Virus record (IMG/VR): IMGVR_UViG_3300028177_000006
Span: 1-60,289 of that record
Direction: 5' to 3' (one strand)
From: a virus
DNA length: 60,289 nucleotides
The notes beneath the pieces are model-generated. The model was given only the letters and a program-made list of their open reading frames with translations, was not told the DNA's origin and searched no databases. The position numbers and the translations under genes are program-made. This document shows, piece after piece, positions 32,001-40,044 of this stretch; the stretch's first letter is position 1; each line of letters starts with the position of its first letter.

Positions 32001-32539
32001 GCAATGATGCCTTCCGAATACTTTTCAAGCAAAGCATAATCCATTCGGGGATAACGATAAAAGTTTTCACTCTTGTAGCTTTCCGAAATGAGTTTGAAAA
32101 GGTTATTAAGTCCGGTCTGATTCTGGACAACGAGGACGAGGTGTGCGCGCAGGCGAAGGACATCCTTCACAGTCTTTTTGCTCGCATCCTCGTCCTCGAT
32201 AGTCGTACCAGATTGGGACTCTTCCTTTTTGTTCTTGACCTTCGCTCGCGCTTCATCATAATCAGTCCTCCACTCCGAAATAGACGGAATGAAGTAAGCC
32301 TCGACACCGAATACAGGCTTGAAGTCTTTACCTTCTGCCTGCATCTTCTTAGCATGCAGAACCTGATGGGCTAGCCCATTCATATTACCATGATCCGTGA
32401 GAGCTAGAGCATCACAACCATTCTGGTATGCAAAGTCCATATGCTCCTGTGGATATCCGATAGCATCGAAAATAGAGCCAGCCACGCTGTGAGCGTGTAG
32501 GTTTACGAAAGGGATCTTAGATGAAACGCGAGTTGTCAT
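29093..32539 (-). CDS. dnaE: DNA polymerase III alpha subunit (C family)
   Basis: 1148 residues. An N-terminal PHP domain (NLHAHSVAGS at 13-22, ALTDHGNMNG near 45) is followed by the palm: GPGRGSAAGSLVAYALGI near 425 and TDYPDIDYDVSDP near 460 with the catalytic Asp pair. The VFQFTENGAQDFC and later HhH/OB-like regions complete a DnaE-type enzyme. T4 itself uses a B-family polymerase, so a C-family replicase marks a different lineage. Presumed main replicase; a short A-family polymerase lies at 48.2-49.4 kb. Confidence 0.92.
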   Translation of the reverse strand: MTTRVSSKIPFVNLHAHSVAGSIFDAIGYPQEHMDFAYQNGCDALALTDHGNMNGLAHQVLHAKKMQAEGKDFKPVFGVEAYFIPSISEWRTDYDEARAKVKNKKEESQSGTTIEDEDASKKTVKDVLRLRAHLVLVVQNQTGLNNLFKLISESYKSENFYRYPRMDYALLEKYSEGIIASSACLGGVYAQDFWHSWETDDEGSRSFDREQCLERMRTTTRRMQSIFGDRWYGELQWNNVPEQHTLNQCIIEMHNEFGVDLVSTADSHYPNPTAWKDRELYKRLGWLGKSKPAYESSELPIDVEEIGYELYPKNGDQMWESYEKYAADYEYDDDVVLKSITTGYKIAHDRIESFFPDNTVRLPDFVVPAGLTATDALVKLSFEGLKSLGYHEDDEYIERLTRELSVIDDRGFSKYFLTMKAIADKASAKMLTGPGRGSAAGSLVAYALGITQIDPIKYGLLFSRFLRSDATDYPDIDYDVSDPMALKEELIEEWGEDTVAPISNWNTLQLRSLIKDISKFYGIEFTEVNAVTGAMLYEATGPAKQRHGIKAGVYTPTFEEVMEFSGSLQKFLNQYPHVKTHVEALYGQVRSCSRHAGGVVVAENLDQYMPLINSGGVRQTPWAEGQNVRHLEPMGFIKFDILGLSTLRMIEGAIRHILQRHHDTEHPTFDEIRSFYNTNLHPDKMDFDDQNVYTNIFHAGKWGGVFQFTENGAQDFCVRAKPSSIIDISAITSIFRPGPLSAGVDKDYVEAKQAPQYVKYLHPIVEEITQETYGFLIFQEQIALLAHKLGKDLTLDEGNLLRKLLTKKGTGKHDKKALIHKKFVEGCQEKGIKLADAEGLWDTFEYFSGYGFNKSHAISYSVLSFQCAWLMNYYPSEWMASFLDKEPESRKEKAINIAKNFGFEIAPLDINKSGNVWEISDDGKTLIQPLTSVKGLGDAAIAQVIANRPFSEIEDFLFNENITYSKLNKKALDVLIRCQALNSLMDDRFSGLKHFWSAVAVDRPKNKKRFADNIETYAPEGNFSEEELIQYKVDLTGVFPFDLVLDENVRRRLEERFVPPLGEFDPALQVAWFVPRKIVPRKTKHGKVYWIVEVIDSTSKTTKIKCWGVKPERGDNVQINRPYMARLEYDPKWGFSTRSIHHNFKLLG

Positions 32540-32545
32540 TTATGC

Positions 32546-32758
32546 TTACGCCTCGTCGATGATGTTGTCAACGAGACGAACGAAATCAGTAGGTCCAAGA
32601 TCGTTGCCATTGGCACTCTCCTGAATAACGTGATAACGAAGACCGCCAAGGCGCCGATGCAGATGATTAATCTTCTCGCTAAGCGCTGTGACTGTTGCTT
32701 CTAGGGTTGTGTTCTTCGCGGATAGCGAAGTCTTTGGTGAGGTTTTGGGTGAGGGCAT
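32546..32758 (-). CDS. Small coiled-coil protein (70 aa)
   Basis: MPSPKTSPKTSLSAKNTTLEATVTALSEKINHLHRRLGG, then RYHVIQESANG and DFVRLVDNIIDEA. AAGGAGAATAAA precedes ATG 32758, so a longer start is not needed. An N-terminal disordered Ser/Lys/Pro tract, then a heptad helix. It ends seven bases before the polymerase start and could be a polymerase accessory. Unknown. Confidence 0.62.
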   Translation of the reverse strand: MPSPKTSPKTSLSAKNTTLEATVTALSEKINHLHRRLGGLRYHVIQESANGNDLGPTDFVRLVDNIIDEA

Positions 32759-32759
32759 T

Positions 32760-33671
32760 TTATTCTCCTTGTTTGATATCCATGCCAATTGGTTTGAGTG
32801 TCGAAACCGGTAAAAGATTATCCGGACGCTCGACATTTGTAGCCTCTGGCGAGGCTAAAAACTTACGGTAGTGTTGCCAGTCCTTTATAGAATGAAACCA
32901 CGGTGCTTCGACTTTATTAGCTCCCTCTATTATAGCAGATTTGAACACAATGTCAAGTGAAAAGTGTCGTGCAGAGTATCTTTTTTCAAGTGGCAGCTTT
33001 TTACTGGGGTATTTCTCGTTTTCTTTGGGGGCATACCAGCCGCCCGTTCCTTTGCGCCTGACCTCGCGTCGAAAACGTTTGAAGTCTTCGGCGTCAAAAG
33101 TAAAGCTGAGTGGGTGTCCTTCACGAATCGTTTCGCCATTAGTGGTTAAGTAGAACCCTTTGTTTGATGAGATCTCTCTACGATATGATCTTAACACAGT
33201 CGGGTCATAAATGCCAGTAGAAAATGCAACAAAATATCGATCAGGAATAATCCACTTGCTCATCTGATTTGAAATGTGATATGCAGAGAGCGCTCCATGG
33301 AGTACGCTCCAGCCCTGACAGTCTCTCTTGTCTCTGTCGTTTGGGTGGATAGGCACATAGAAGATTGGAATCGGCTGTTTGCTTTCGCTCGGAAAAGGAT
33401 CTTGTGTCCGGTTGACCCACACAGGATCTTCAACACAGTCTCCCAGTCGATGTTTAATAATGGGTGCCACGTCATCGTTGCACACAATCCAGATCGTTTC
33501 ACAGCCTGCGTATGCACACTGCACTACAGCAAGTTCCAATGCTGTATAGTTTTCTGCCACCGGGACCATACAATTCGGCAGCCCAAGGTTAATGTTTGAT
33601 GCCTGTCCTGCAATCGGGATGATGCCGGCAAGGTGAAACGACTGGCTATTTCCAGTACCAGATTCAATCAT
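32760..33671 (-). CDS. Nucleotidyltransferase-fold protein
   Basis: 303 residues. LAGIIPIAGQASNINLGLPNCMVPV at 14-38 resembles the G-x-x-T/S-R-x-x-P-K-x-x-x-P loop of sugar-nucleotide transferases. ALELAVVQCAYAGCETIWIVCND continues a Rossmann-like alpha/beta order, and PNDRDKRDCQGWSVLHGA follows. The canonical lysine and arginine of the loop are altered, so activity is uncertain. Similar proteins occur in cyanophage-like genomes. May act with the mannose-phosphate enzymes at 15-16 kb. Confidence 0.62.
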   Translation of the reverse strand: MIESGTGNSQSFHLAGIIPIAGQASNINLGLPNCMVPVAENYTALELAVVQCAYAGCETIWIVCNDDVAPIIKHRLGDCVEDPVWVNRTQDPFPSESKQPIPIFYVPIHPNDRDKRDCQGWSVLHGALSAYHISNQMSKWIIPDRYFVAFSTGIYDPTVLRSYRREISSNKGFYLTTNGETIREGHPLSFTFDAEDFKRFRREVRRKGTGGWYAPKENEKYPSKKLPLEKRYSARHFSLDIVFKSAIIEGANKVEAPWFHSIKDWQHYRKFLASPEATNVERPDNLLPVSTLKPIGMDIKQGE

Positions 33672-34552
33672 GAGTTCAATAAAACTTTAGGTATGTATGG
33701 GTTGGCTGGCTTATCATAACCCTCATGTAGCAACTCGGTCAACATTTCGGGTGGGCTGACATCGTGATAAGTGATGTCCGGTTCGGGTCCGTATCCATGC
33801 ATAGCAATCCTATCTTTTTCACGGCGGTCGAACTCAATCTTCAAAGCATAATGTTTTTGCTTACCCGTCTTGGGACAGATGCCATTCTTAGTACCGCGAA
33901 TGCCCATTTCACTCATGGCGGCAACAATCGCAAACCTAGCATAAGTGGGAGAATGTTCAAACACATCTACCTGATCCTCGTCTAAATACGAAATAGCACA
34001 CAAATCTTTCATATCAAGATGGTCACCGTCTAAGCGCTCAGAAGGGTAAAAAATGATTTCACGAACAAAGTCCTGAGAGGGCGTGATGATATGTGTCTCT
34101 TTATGTTTCATGCCGGAACGAACATTGAACCAATCCACGATCCTGTAAGTCTCGCAGGCTTTTGTTATAGGAGGCATGCCATCGACCCCAAAATCATTAA
34201 ATATCCACAAGCTCCCATATTTAACTTTCGTCATTCTGGAGCGATTGCTGCTTGTGATTGTCAGCATGTTTTCTTTGCCTATGCGAACAGCCTGTACATT
34301 GTCTGCGAATGGGATCTGACCACCCATCGAGAGTAGCATGTACAGATGGTTCCACAGTTCTATCTGCTTCTTAGTCTTGTTCTTACCGAATCCATACACT
34401 GAATAATCTATTTCTTTGTCAAAGTCATCAATTGTTTTAGGTGCAGAATCACCATACCCAATGACAGGGTGCCCTGTATAGAAAGCGTAGATCAAGGCGC
34501 TCAAGCTATAGCCTATGATTACGTCATTCCATTGGTACGTGTGTTCTTTCAT
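33668..34552 (-). CDS. Unknown protein with Rossmann-like N-terminus (294 aa)
   Basis: WNDVIIGYSLSALIYAFYTGHPVIGYG at 8-34 is a strand-glycine-helix-strand unit like a flavin or nucleotide-binding start, with G-x-S-L-S-A in place of GxGxxG. The remaining residues show no enzyme motif known to me. The ATG overlaps upstream and downstream genes by four bases each, so it belongs to the GroES/polymerase operon. Function unknown. Confidence 0.62.
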   Translation of the reverse strand: MKEHTYQWNDVIIGYSLSALIYAFYTGHPVIGYGDSAPKTIDDFDKEIDYSVYGFGKNKTKKQIELWNHLYMLLSMGGQIPFADNVQAVRIGKENMLTITSSNRSRMTKVKYGSLWIFNDFGVDGMPPITKACETYRIVDWFNVRSGMKHKETHIITPSQDFVREIIFYPSERLDGDHLDMKDLCAISYLDEDQVDVFEHSPTYARFAIVAAMSEMGIRGTKNGICPKTGKQKHYALKIEFDRREKDRIAMHGYGPEPDITYHDVSPPEMLTELLHEGYDKPANPYIPKVLLNS

Positions 34553-34827
34553 CCATCCATGAGCGAAGCAAGAACATAGTTCTCCAATATCAGAAGGTAC
34601 TTCTGTTCATGGAAATCTAGACTCTTAACCATATGTCTTTCAACCGCAATCGTGTCACCTGTCCTGAGAGTTAGGCTGCAGTCTGCTGCCTGCGCCAACA
34701 CACGATAATAATCGTACTCTTTCGCTGGCGCTTTGTAATCGTCAGGTAGCACAAATCGCTGCTCTTTTTCTGCTGTGGCGCCCAACTCTTCAATCTGAAT
34801 GTATCGGTTCTTTGGGGTGAGTTTCAT
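34549..34827 (-). CDS. GroES / gp31-like co-chaperonin
   Basis: 92 residues. MKLTPKNRYIQIEEL, VLPDDYKAPAKEYDYYRVLAQA, RTGDTIAVERHMV and YLLILENYVLASL give the order of strands in GroES: an N-terminal beta strand, a mobile loop, a VLA strand, GDxV, and a terminal I-x-E-x-x-V-L strand. The loop (about 23-38) would contact GroEL. Start ATG 34827 is behind GGAGGAAGC. Sequence is diverged, as for T4 gp31. It would pair with the phage GroEL at 18.2-19.8 kb. Confidence 0.75.
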   Translation of the reverse strand: MKLTPKNRYIQIEELGATAEKEQRFVLPDDYKAPAKEYDYYRVLAQAADCSLTLRTGDTIAVERHMVKSLDFHEQKYLLILENYVLASLMDG

Positions 34828-34835
34828 GCTTCCTC

Positions 34836-36815
34836 CTAAATGGTGCATGTGTCGTTGGTACAGAATTTACTTCCTGCACCAGCAGTTTCGGTTTCGATAC
34901 GCTTAAGCGGCGTAATCTTACTGTTCATTTTTTTATATTCACTCTCGGTGATTGCCTCGTAGGGAGCTTGCTTGTATCCAGTCTCCTTATAAGCGAGGAA
35001 AGACACAGCCTTTAATCTCGTCTCGTACATTTCAAGCGCGCTCTTTAAGCCATCGGCTTCGTGCGGCTGAAAGGTTACTGTTACGGAAACAGAGTTATCT
35101 GCCCAGAAGTGTTGATATTGTGCTGCAATCTCAAGCTGCTCCCACATCGATACGTCCTTCTTACTCTTTTCAAAGTATGGCTCTTGGACCGGAAACTCCA
35201 CAACTGTAGTGTTCGGTGAGTAGGCGTCAGGCTCCATTTTGTAACCCGCCTTACTCAATGGCTCAAGCAGATCTGAAGTGTTAGAAAAACGAATCCTGCG
35301 AATGTAGTACTCTGACTCAGGGAAGTGAATCCCCGGGGTGCTGCCATTAAGAAGAGAAACCGTGCCGCTTGGCTTGATACTCGTCATGCGTACAGAGCGC
35401 GGAATACAAAGCCAGTTTGAATATTCTTCGTCCAAGTCCTGCACACGATCATAAGCCTTGTCGCACCATTCATAAATCTCGCGGCGTCCATGCTTGGAGA
35501 ACGCCTGTACCACACCAGACTGTGACAATCCAATCCGGCGGTTCTTAAGCATGATTGCATTTGTCTCTGGCCAATGTGTGTTGACCAGCGTGACGGTCTT
35601 ACCGTAGAGGTATGCGATCTTTAATGTTTTTAGATAATCATCATAGTTTTCGTGCTTAGCTGGGTATGTCTCAACCAAGCAGCAAAGCTCGGCGTCCTCA
35701 AGCTGTTGTTCTACGCAAGGGTTGAACCCCATAACATGACGATCATCATCACGCGGATCGTCCTTAAACCTGCCGCGTGTACGTGCGTTGTTCAGCCAGA
35801 TGTATCCCGGCTCTCCGTTCTTCTGGCTCTGTGCTGCATGCCAAGAATAGTCCATGCCAACTACAGCCTCAAAGGAGTTGTTAGAGCCCCAGCGATGAGA
35901 ATAAAGCTTCTCCTGATCGTTCTTCATGGACAAGTATTCCTTATCATCGTGTGCTCCCAAAGCGAGCGCGGCAGATCGACGCACATTGCCAGCGACAACA
36001 CACTTACCAATAAGATTCTCTGTGTCTACAATATCCACAGAAGATGCAGCTTCGCCAATGCGAGTATCATACAACTCCTTAAGGTTATTATGTAGAAGCA
36101 GCAGGGGTTCATGCCCTGCGGAGGTTCCGCCGAAGCCTTTGATTTGGGCGCCCATGGGTCGGATGGCACTATAATCAAATCGGGGCACATCGCTGCCGAA
36201 GTAGTAGCCATCAAGCAGCATGCGGACAGAGTGGACCCAACCTTCGCGGCTGTCATCGATAACATGAACATCATCAACCCACTTTGGATCGCGGATCACT
36301 GCTGTGCCGGCGCCCTTCGTGTCGAAGCCGACGCCGATGCCCACCATCAGCGCATCCATAATCCAAGCAAAAAGATATCCGCCCTTGCTGCTCAAGTCCT
36401 TTGTAGAGCGGAAAGCGCAGTTGAACAAGCCGGCGCCGGTACGCTCTTGTACGAACTTGGTGCCCATCATCCACAGACCGCGCCCGGGTGGCGACCATTT
36501 CAGAGTAAAGAGGCGATCATAGGCATCCTTTGCTGTACGCTGTGCCTTTGCGTCGTTCCACTCAAGCCCTAGTCGGGCAACGTGTTGCTTCTGAATGTCG
36601 AACATTCCTTCGATAACGCGGCGGCAGGTCTGATGCCACTCCTCTGTGCCTGCTGCTGCAGGGTCATGCTCCTCTAGCCTTCGCGAGTACGTTCGCTTGA
36701 AGGTCACATATCCTAGTGGACCCCATGGTACCTGCCGATCACGATAGTTGTCAAGAAATGACTCTGATAATCTAAATCGACGCACCGAAGGGTCGCGTTC
36801 CTGTTGTTCATACAT
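34836..36815 (-). CDS. nrdJ: Class II (adenosylcobalamin-dependent) ribonucleoside-triphosphate reductase
   Basis: 659 residues. WSPPGRGLWMMGTKFV near 108-123, GAGLFNCAF near 128-136, AGNVRRSAAL near 276, FNPCVEQQLEDAELCC near 370-385 and IRRIRFS near 505 match monomeric RTPRs (Lactobacillus leichmannii type). The thiyl-radical Cys and the C-terminal redox pair (KFCTNDTC) are present. It makes dNTPs independent of oxygen but needs B12 from the host. Stop of the helicase overlaps its start. Confidence 0.92.
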   Translation of the reverse strand: MYEQQERDPSVRRFRLSESFLDNYRDRQVPWGPLGYVTFKRTYSRRLEEHDPAAAGTEEWHQTCRRVIEGMFDIQKQHVARLGLEWNDAKAQRTAKDAYDRLFTLKWSPPGRGLWMMGTKFVQERTGAGLFNCAFRSTKDLSSKGGYLFAWIMDALMVGIGVGFDTKGAGTAVIRDPKWVDDVHVIDDSREGWVHSVRMLLDGYYFGSDVPRFDYSAIRPMGAQIKGFGGTSAGHEPLLLLHNNLKELYDTRIGEAASSVDIVDTENLIGKCVVAGNVRRSAALALGAHDDKEYLSMKNDQEKLYSHRWGSNNSFEAVVGMDYSWHAAQSQKNGEPGYIWLNNARTRGRFKDDPRDDDRHVMGFNPCVEQQLEDAELCCLVETYPAKHENYDDYLKTLKIAYLYGKTVTLVNTHWPETNAIMLKNRRIGLSQSGVVQAFSKHGRREIYEWCDKAYDRVQDLDEEYSNWLCIPRSVRMTSIKPSGTVSLLNGSTPGIHFPESEYYIRRIRFSNTSDLLEPLSKAGYKMEPDAYSPNTTVVEFPVQEPYFEKSKKDVSMWEQLEIAAQYQHFWADNSVSVTVTFQPHEADGLKSALEMYETRLKAVSFLAYKETGYKQAPYEAITESEYKKMNSKITPLKRIETETAGAGSKFCTNDTCTI

Positions 36816-38187
36816 TGTTACTTTTACTCCTGTTTTTTTCTTTATAATTCTTGTATTTTTCTTTCAAGTTCTCTGCTTGTTTCTTAGCAGAGTTCTCTAT
36901 AATTTCTCCCGGCGTTTCACCAGTTGGCTCTAGAACCTTAATCTTTACAGACCCCGGGTCCATAAATATTGGATAGACGAGTCCATCTGGTCCATTTCGA
37001 TTTTTAGCGACGAAAATTCGCCCTGTGTTGTTGTTTTTGTCATCAACGGTTCGCGATACAGAGAAAATAAAGTCTGCCACAAAGCACTTATTGAAAGCTT
37101 CGCTGATCGACTCCATTGTAATAACCTCTGCATTCAATCCCGACCTGTTTGTTTGAGATGCGGTCCACACAGGACACTTGTTTTCTTGTGCGATTCCACG
37201 TAGCTCTTCATAGATAGATTCCAGTTCATTTCTTTTCTCTTTCTGATATGTAACTGGTCGCAAAAGATCTCCGTAGTCAACTATAATAATATCCGGCTTG
37301 ATGTCTCGCTTGCGCAGCTTCTCTAAGTGAGTTGATAGCGTGCGCGTGCTAGCAGATTTTGTCGGATACTCTTTAATAATTAGTCTGCCTTCGATCTCTT
37401 GGACCGCTTCATACACTAATTCTTTCAATTGAAACAAATCATTTAGCGGTATACCGGTTAGGCAAGAGTCGTAGCGGTTTCCAATAGAAGCTTCAGACAG
37501 CTCTAGGGTGTAGTGAACGACCGTTTTGCCATTTTTGATCGCTTGCGCTCCCAAGTGGGTGAGTACCATTGATTTACCAGCGCCAGTCGGGGCAATAACA
37601 ACCCCTAGTTCACCAGAGCCTAGACCACCCTTGCAAAGATCATCCATTTCGCTCCAACCCATCGAGATCGCATTGCGAGTCTTAAGCTGGAAGCGGGCTT
37701 CAAAATCTTTTATGTAATCATGACCAAAGTTGTTGTCACTGCCCAGCTTGAGGGCAGTATTGATTACTGAGCTAATCTCGTCGAATGAAGAACTCTGAAG
37801 CAACTTCACAGACTCCATCATTGCTTCTTTAAGCTTCTGCTTTCGGCAGAAGTCTAACGACACTTCTTTAATATATCCGCGACCCTCAACCTCAGAATTG
37901 CAAATACGAGCAAAGTAGGCGCGGACCTGCTGCTTGTCGGTTTCTGTCTCATTCTCCAGTTCAGAGCGCAAGACAGTCATCATGATCTTCTGCGTTGGGT
38001 GTACGTTGTACTTCTCGCGGTACCCAAATACCTGCTTGACGAAAGCGCGAAGGTATGATAGTTCTAAAAAGTTAATGTCCAGCACCTCAGCGATCTGATC
38101 CGCGAACGGACGATCCTCCAAGACAAGTTGACATAGCCCTTCTTGAAAACCTTTTCCGAATTTGCTGAAACTAGGCTGATCTGACAT
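36808..38187 (-). CDS. Replicative DNA helicase (DnaB/gp41 type)
   Basis: 459 residues from ATG 38187 (MSDQPSFSKFG) behind GGGAAAAG. An upstream ATG would lie inside the -10 box of the promoter at 38207, so the later start is used. An N-terminal helical domain, then VIAPTGAGKSMVLTHLG near residue 200 (Walker A) and PDIIIVDYGDLLRPVT near 310 (Walker B), with ASQTNR and ADFIFSVSR following. Hexameric 5'-3' unwinding at the fork. The basic C-terminal tail is unusual. Confidence 0.9.
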   Translation of the reverse strand: MSDQPSFSKFGKGFQEGLCQLVLEDRPFADQIAEVLDINFLELSYLRAFVKQVFGYREKYNVHPTQKIMMTVLRSELENETETDKQQVRAYFARICNSEVEGRGYIKEVSLDFCRKQKLKEAMMESVKLLQSSSFDEISSVINTALKLGSDNNFGHDYIKDFEARFQLKTRNAISMGWSEMDDLCKGGLGSGELGVVIAPTGAGKSMVLTHLGAQAIKNGKTVVHYTLELSEASIGNRYDSCLTGIPLNDLFQLKELVYEAVQEIEGRLIIKEYPTKSASTRTLSTHLEKLRKRDIKPDIIIVDYGDLLRPVTYQKEKRNELESIYEELRGIAQENKCPVWTASQTNRSGLNAEVITMESISEAFNKCFVADFIFSVSRTVDDKNNNTGRIFVAKNRNGPDGLVYPIFMDPGSVKIKVLEPTGETPGEIIENSAKKQAENLKEKYKNYKEKNRSKSNNV

Positions 38188-38206
38188 TTCTTTTCCCATG
38201 GTAGAG

Positions 38207-38235
38207 ATCATAACTCATTTGTCACTTATTGTCAA
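38207..38235 (-). promoter_or_regulatory. Sigma70 promoter for helicase/RNR operon
   Basis: Minus strand: TTGACA, 17-base spacer, TATGAT. The -35 lies in the 3' end of the exonuclease gene and the -10 in the gap. The 5' leader would be only about 13 bases before the ATG at 38187. Confidence 0.75.
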
Positions 38236-39187
38236 CCACTATTCGTCTCATACACTGAAATAATGACGACCAATCAAATGTGCCGAAACCATCTTCGATC
38301 ATCATGCCTTGAACGCCAGTTTTATTAAAAAGTTGTTCTGCGTCTTCGATAGCAAACCGAACCTTGGACTTGCCCTGCGGGGATAGCGATGGCGCATACA
38401 ACTGCATAAGCTTATAGTTCTGCTCCACCACGGCGCGTCCCTCCAGTATTGAACTGAACGCCTTGAGGTTTGACTCAGCCTCATCGCAGAAATCCATCAG
38501 TCGATCAATCGTACAGAACTCCTCATCCGCAAAGAAAGGAAAACGCTTCTTGATTGTACCAAGACCAACGCCATTAATGCCGGGGAGATTGTCTGACGTG
38601 TCGCCAGCAATAGCCCGGGCTAGCGCCATGTTGTTCGGGTGAATGCTGTACTCTTCGACCAACCGCTTCGTGTTCATGACCTGCTTCTGAATCGGACGAA
38701 GTACTACGGTATTGTCATCACATAGCTGAAAAAAGTCTTTGTCGCTAGAAACGATAACCTTCTGCCAGTCGGCGAAACTGGAAAGCCTAGAGACAAACGC
38801 AATAACATCGTCGGCTTCTACTGCCGGAAGCATGGTCTGTGAGATAGGCATTTCGTTCAGGTACTCGATCAAGCGAGTCTGCTGCCATACCTTATTCTTC
38901 AACTCTTCATTCTCGGTGAGGGTCCGAATATCACGATTCAAGCGAATGGGCTTGCGACCCTCTTTGTAGCCTTTGTTGACCGCCTTACGCTTTTGAGAGC
39001 CGCCAGCGCCATCCCATGCGATCACGATATGATCTGGCTTGGTTTCACGCACCAGCTTCTGAAGGATCTTAAGGAACCCTTTTACTCCACCGATGGGCTG
39101 ACCGTTGGTGGAGAGGCTAGGGTCTACGATATATGCACGAAAATACATATTTAGTGCGTCAATGATTAATACTCTTGGCTGGCTCAT
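38222..39187 (-). CDS. 5'-3' exonuclease / RNase H (flap-nuclease family)
   Basis: 321 residues. LIIDALNMYFRAY near 7-19, IAWDGAGGSQKRK, VEADDVIAFV near 120 and IVSSDKDFFQLC near 140 supply the acidic metal ligands. NLPGINGVGLGTIKKRF near 200 is the helix-hairpin-helix. Matches T4 RNase H / Pol I 5'-nuclease proteins that remove Okazaki RNA primers and flaps. It overlaps the deaminase stop by four bases and precedes the helicase, so its place in the replisome operon fits. Confidence 0.9.
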   Translation of the reverse strand: MSQPRVLIIDALNMYFRAYIVDPSLSTNGQPIGGVKGFLKILQKLVRETKPDHIVIAWDGAGGSQKRKAVNKGYKEGRKPIRLNRDIRTLTENEELKNKVWQQTRLIEYLNEMPISQTMLPAVEADDVIAFVSRLSSFADWQKVIVSSDKDFFQLCDDNTVVLRPIQKQVMNTKRLVEEYSIHPNNMALARAIAGDTSDNLPGINGVGLGTIKKRFPFFADEEFCTIDRLMDFCDEAESNLKAFSSILEGRAVVEQNYKLMQLYAPSLSPQGKSKVRFAIEDAEQLFNKTGVQGMMIEDGFGTFDWSSLFQCMRRIVVDNK

Positions 39188-39579
39188 GGCTTATAGACTC
39201 CCATCGTCTTGTTGTCAATACTGTAAAATACGCGCTTGACGCCTACATGTCTAAGGACTGCAGCACACATGTCGCAAGGTTTGGAAAGCCTAAGCTCTCC
39301 ACCCTTACCGATGCGGCAGACGTACATTGTAGCGCCCATTGTTTTCTTGCGGTCCAGACCCAAGACGCAACCTAGCTCTGCATGGTGCGTGGCATGACCG
39401 CAGTTTCGCTGGCGAAAGCGATTCCCGAAAGAAGCATGCCTGTTCTTATTCGTGGAAAGTCCAATAATATTGGAGCCTCGCAACAAGAGCGCGCCATGGC
39501 GATAGTCTTCGTTACTGGAACTATTTGCCATGCGAGCAGCTAGCACCATATATCTCTTGTGTCGTCCGGACAGCTTCAT
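39184..39579 (-). CDS. dCMP/cytidine deaminase-like protein
   Basis: 131 residues from ATG 39579 (MKLSGRHKRYM). CGHATHHAELGCVLG near 60 (H-A-E) and LSKPCDMCAAVLRHVGV near 100 (P-C-x-x-C) form the zinc-dependent deaminase site. Shorter than T4 dCMP deaminase (193), without its effector site. Likely makes dUMP from dCMP, or acts on another cytosine compound. No Shine-Dalgarno is visible before the start, only an AT-rich stretch after the hairpin at 39598-39629. Confidence 0.8.
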   Translation of the reverse strand: MKLSGRHKRYMVLAARMANSSSNEDYRHGALLLRGSNIIGLSTNKNRHASFGNRFRQRNCGHATHHAELGCVLGLDRKKTMGATMYVCRIGKGGELRLSKPCDMCAAVLRHVGVKRVFYSIDNKTMGVYKP

Positions 39580-39597
39580 AAAATAATAAATAAGGGT

Positions 39598-39629
39598 GCC
39601 TTCGGAGAGAGAGTACCCTTCCCGAAGGC
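39598..39629 (-). terminator. Intrinsic terminator after the secreted-protein gene
   Basis: Minus strand: GCCTTCGG, 16-base loop, CCGAAGGC, then ACCCTTATTTATTATTTT. An 8-bp perfect stem followed by a T-rich run with some A. It closes the unit that starts at P5. Confidence 0.65.
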
Positions 39630-39644
39630 GTATTATGTCGCTAA

Positions 39645-39980
39645 TCAGCGATGGCGGCGATGTGCCGGGGCGCGGCGGACCCAACGTCCGGACACCCAAT
39701 GTCGGTTACGACCGTAACCTACCCAATGACCGGGCGCCCATCGCGCATTGTTATGCGTACGAGCAGCAGGTCGATTAGGTCCAAAGTCGCGACCGTGAAC
39801 CGGATGCGACCAGTGAGCCCGAAACACACGGGTAGCAGGAACCCACGTCCATGCAACAGTCACAGTAGGATGACCTACTGCGGCAGTAGCACGGGCGTTT
39901 GGACAATGCTGGTTGTGTGCGTTGGCAGATTGCGGGACTGCTAATGCAGCCACCGCAGCGAGCGTGATAAGGAATTTCAT
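39645..39980 (-). CDS. Secreted small basic protein with W-x-x-G-x-W repeats
   Basis: 111 residues starting at ATG 39980 behind GGAGAAATAAT. MKFLITLAAVAALAVPQSANA is a classic signal peptide with an A-x-A cleavage site. The mature part is His, Arg, Trp and Pro rich, ending ARWAPGHWVGYGRNRHWVSGRWVRR, a W-x-x-G-x-W repeat seen in exported bacterial proteins. It would be periplasmic, perhaps modifying the envelope or blocking superinfection. It has its own P5 element and terminator. Confidence 0.72.
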   Translation of the reverse strand: MKFLITLAAVAALAVPQSANAHNQHCPNARATAAVGHPTVTVAWTWVPATRVFRAHWSHPVHGRDFGPNRPAARTHNNARWAPGHWVGYGRNRHWVSGRWVRRAPAHRRHR

Positions 39981-40011
39981 ATTATTTCTCCTTCCTTCTT
40001 TGTTGTTCACT

Positions 40012-40044
40012 ATGTTAGACGTATGAGGGCTAAGTTTTATTCAC
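40012..40044 (-). promoter_or_regulatory. Promoter-like element P5 (21-bp spacer family)
   Basis: Minus strand: GTGAATAAAACTTAGCCC, then TACGTCTAACATAGTGAACAA. 21 bases separate GTGAAT and TAACAT. The only copy away from the left 9 kb. It precedes the secreted-protein gene and slightly overlaps the end of recA. Confidence 0.7.

Noticed and set aside
33668-34552. Calling this protein a flavin-dependent enzyme
   Set aside because: Only the first strand-helix-strand unit fits; the glycine motif is altered and nothing else supports a cofactor.
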